Below, one piece after another: positions 62,682-64,000 of a stretch of DNA of 64,000 nt. The first letter of the stretch is position 1. Each line of letters begins with the position of its first letter. The notes under the pieces are model-generated. The model worked only from the letters and a program-made list of their open reading frames with translations. It had not been told where the DNA came from and did not search any database. The stretch lies in assembly GCF_000015265.1 (NCBI RefSeq), contig NC_008699.1, forward strand, positions 372,001 through 436,000. The letters run 5' to 3'. This DNA is from Nocardioides sp. JS614. Lineage in GTDB: Bacteria > Actinomycetota > Actinomycetes > Propionibacteriales > Nocardioidaceae. The position numbers and the translations under genes were made by a program.

Positions 62682-63788
62682 ATGAGGATGAACAAACTCA
62701 TCGTGGCCGGTGTCGCCGCGGTGTCTGCCTTGAGCCTCGCTGCCTGTAGCCAGGGAAGCGGCGCCACCACTGCGGAGCCGAAGGCCCAGGACTCCGCCTC
62801 CGTGCAGGCGGCGAGCGGGGACGCACCTGCGCCGTTCGACCAGGCCGGGGTCCGCGTGGCCATCGTGCAGAACAGCGGCCAGGGTGACTACTTCCAGCAG
62901 TACCTGAACGGCACGAAGCAGCAGGCGGCAGCGCTCGGGATCGACCTGAGCGTGTACGACGCCCAGGGCGACAACGCCACGCAGGCGACCCAGCTCGATC
63001 AGGCCATCTCATCCGGCGTGCAGGGCATCATCGTGCGCCACGGCTTCCCCGACACGCTCTGCCCGGGCGTCAACAAGGCGATCGACCAGGGCATCAAGGT
63101 CGTCATCTACGACGTCGAGATCCAGAAGTGCGCGCCGCAGGCCGTGCAGACCCAGCAGTCCGACAACAAGATGGCGAGCCTCGTGCTGGACAAGATGGCC
63201 GAGGACATCGGCACCGGCAAGCCGGTCGGCTACGTCAACGTCGCCGGTATCGCGCCGCTGGACCGCCGGGACCTCGTGTGGCAGGACTACCTGGCCACGA
63301 ACGACTGGACCCAGAAGTTCAAGACCGGCAAGTTCACGAACTCCACGGCCACGGACACCGCGCCGATGGTGGACAGCGTCTTGAAGTCCAACCCGGACGT
63401 GGTCGCCGTCTACGCGCCGTACGACGAGCTCACCAAGGCGACCCTCTCCGCGCTGAAGCAGAATCCGAGCCTGCAGGGCAAGGTCAAGGTCTACGGCGCC
63501 GACATCTCCACGGCCGACATCGAGCTCATGACCAACCCGGACAGCCCGTGGGTGGCGACCGGCGCGACGGACCCCAACGCCATCGGTGCTGCGGTGGTCC
63601 GCACGCTCGCACTCCACATGGCCGGCGAGCTGGACGGGCTCAACGTCGAGTTCCCGCCGATCCTGGTCACGCAGGACTTCCTGCGGTCGGAGGGGATCAA
63701 GAACATGGATGATCTGCGTGCAGCGGAGCCGGCGCTGAACATCGCCGACGTGTCGTCCGCCGACTGGATCCCGGCCGTCACGTTCTGA
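62682..63788 (+). CDS. Sugar-binding lipoprotein of an ABC importer (RbsB/LsrB type)
   Basis: 368 residues. The lipoprotein signal MRMNKLIVAGVAAVSALSLAAC has C22 as anchor; a Thr/Ala/Ser linker precedes a type I periplasmic-binding fold (VRVAIVQNSGQGDYFQQYLNG, GVQGIIVRHGFPDTLCPGVNKAID, VVIYDVEIQKC, VVAVYAPYDELTKATL). It has paired cysteines in the second segment (C128- and C147-region) that may bond. It binds the cluster's sugar, nucleoside or AI-2-like ligand. It is 47 bases downstream of the isomerase gene. A hairpin follows the stop. Confidence 0.88.
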   Translation: MRMNKLIVAGVAAVSALSLAACSQGSGATTAEPKAQDSASVQAASGDAPAPFDQAGVRVAIVQNSGQGDYFQQYLNGTKQQAAALGIDLSVYDAQGDNATQATQLDQAISSGVQGIIVRHGFPDTLCPGVNKAIDQGIKVVIYDVEIQKCAPQAVQTQQSDNKMASLVLDKMAEDIGTGKPVGYVNVAGIAPLDRRDLVWQDYLATNDWTQKFKTGKFTNSTATDTAPMVDSVLKSNPDVVAVYAPYDELTKATLSALKQNPSLQGKVKVYGADISTADIELMTNPDSPWVATGATDPNAIGAAVVRTLALHMAGELDGLNVEFPPILVTQDFLRSEGIKNMDDLRAAEPALNIADVSSADWIPAVTF

Positions 63789-63793
63789 CCGTC

Positions 63794-63826
63794 CGCCGGA
63801 GCGGGGCTCGGTCCCCCGCTCCGGCG
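63794..63826 (+). terminator. Hairpin between binding-protein and ATPase genes, 13-bp stem
   Basis: Arms CGCCGGAGCGGGG (63794-63806) and CCCCGCTCCGGCG (63814-63826) with a 7-base loop. As at 41944, it is placed to favour expression or stability of the binding-protein message over the ATPase and permease genes. Confidence 0.82.
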
Positions 63827-63845
63827 AACCGAGAGGACATCGAGG

Positions 63846-64000
63846 ATGCTCAGCAACCCTTCACCCGACGAGCCGCTGCCAGCCCTGAGACTGCACGACA
63901 TCGCCATGTCGTTCGGGACCAACGCCGTGCTCAAGGGCGTCACCATGGCGCTGTACCCGGGAACGGTCACCGCGCTCCTGGGCGCCAACGGGGCCGGGAA
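63846..64000 (+). CDS. Sugar ABC transporter ATPase, 3' part outside window
   Basis: Only the first 51 codons lie in the window. They encode LPALRLHDIAMSFGTNAVLKGVTMALYPGTVTALLGANGAGK, the start of an RbsA/LsrA-type ATP-binding cassette up to and including Walker A (GANGAGK). It follows the binding-protein gene with 57 bases between. The permease and a sugar kinase are expected beyond the window. Confidence 0.9.
   Translation, partial: MLSNPSPDEPLPALRLHDIAMSFGTNAVLKGVTMALYPGTVTALLGANGAG

Overview
The window is chromosomal DNA of a very GC-rich actinobacterium, most likely Nocardioides or a close relative (Nocardioidaceae). The grounds are the strong GC3 bias, frequent GTG starts with ATGA/GTGA stop-start overlaps, gene order shared with Streptomyces (bldG, hppA, topA, tmk, holB) and Mycobacterium (Fic-like gene, HAD-IB phosphatase, ssd, tad genes, DUF1998 helicase), and a secreted protein built from repeated YQW-type Ig-like domains. 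Genus is inference; no rRNA gene is present.

Layout. 0-8.8 kb: assimilatory nitrate/nitrite operon (narK end, nitrate reductase, its FAD/[2Fe-2S] partner, nirB, nirD, and the HemD-winged-helix regulator NnaR). 8.8-14.2 kb (minus strand): acetate-type Na+/solute symporter, DUF485 protein, LytTR response regulator, LytS-type kinase, alpha-carbonic anhydrase and a methyltransferase. 14.2-24.1 kb: degenerate Fic-like gene, a long intergenic region that by synteny should carry an Ms1-like sRNA, a HAD-IB phosphatase, a Tad/Flp pilus locus (ssd-tadA-tadB-tadC-pilin-tadE-tadE-like) and a DUF1998 helicase. 24.3-35.5 kb: bldG, H+-pyrophosphatase, secreted Ig-like protein, methyltransferase, sigma/anti-sigma-like pair, topA. 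35.5-44.8 kb: L-arabinose module (LacI regulator with two operators, araB-araD-araA, ChvE/GguAB-type ABC importer) placed between topA and tmk, which I recall as near neighbours in Streptomyces. 45.2-48.6 kb: tmk-holB-secreted tripeptidyl-aminopeptidase-like hydrolase. 48.75-52.7 kb (minus strand): amine oxidase, secernin-like C69 peptidase, LEH-like enzyme and LysR regulator.

53.15-54.9 kb: a tRNA-Thr(CGT) gene, then a 1.7-kb segment bounded by two copies of the tRNA 3' end and holding only two genes, a Phd-like protein and an unrecognised partner; this looks like an integrase-less cassette and possible toxin-antitoxin-like module. After a YCII protein and a DUF3068 protein, 56.6 kb to the end is a GntR-controlled catabolic cluster: class II aldolase, LsrF thiolase, cupin, bifunctional aldolase/SDR, GntR, an MtnA-family sugar-1-phosphate isomerase, and a sugar-binding protein plus ABC ATPase cut by the window end. 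Two near-identical operators (GTTGTAARACAAC) sit on two promoters and tie the cluster together.

The most interesting proposal concerns this last cluster. If the isomerase makes 5-deoxyribulose 1-phosphate, oxidation at C4 would give exactly the known LsrF substrate, so the cluster could convert a 5-deoxypentose to DHAP plus acetyl-CoA. Other items worth a look are the tRNA-borne two-gene cassette, the presumed Ms1-like RNA, a 72-bp nested palindrome between convergent genes, and two families of intergenic palindromic repeats, one of which flanks the arabinose module.
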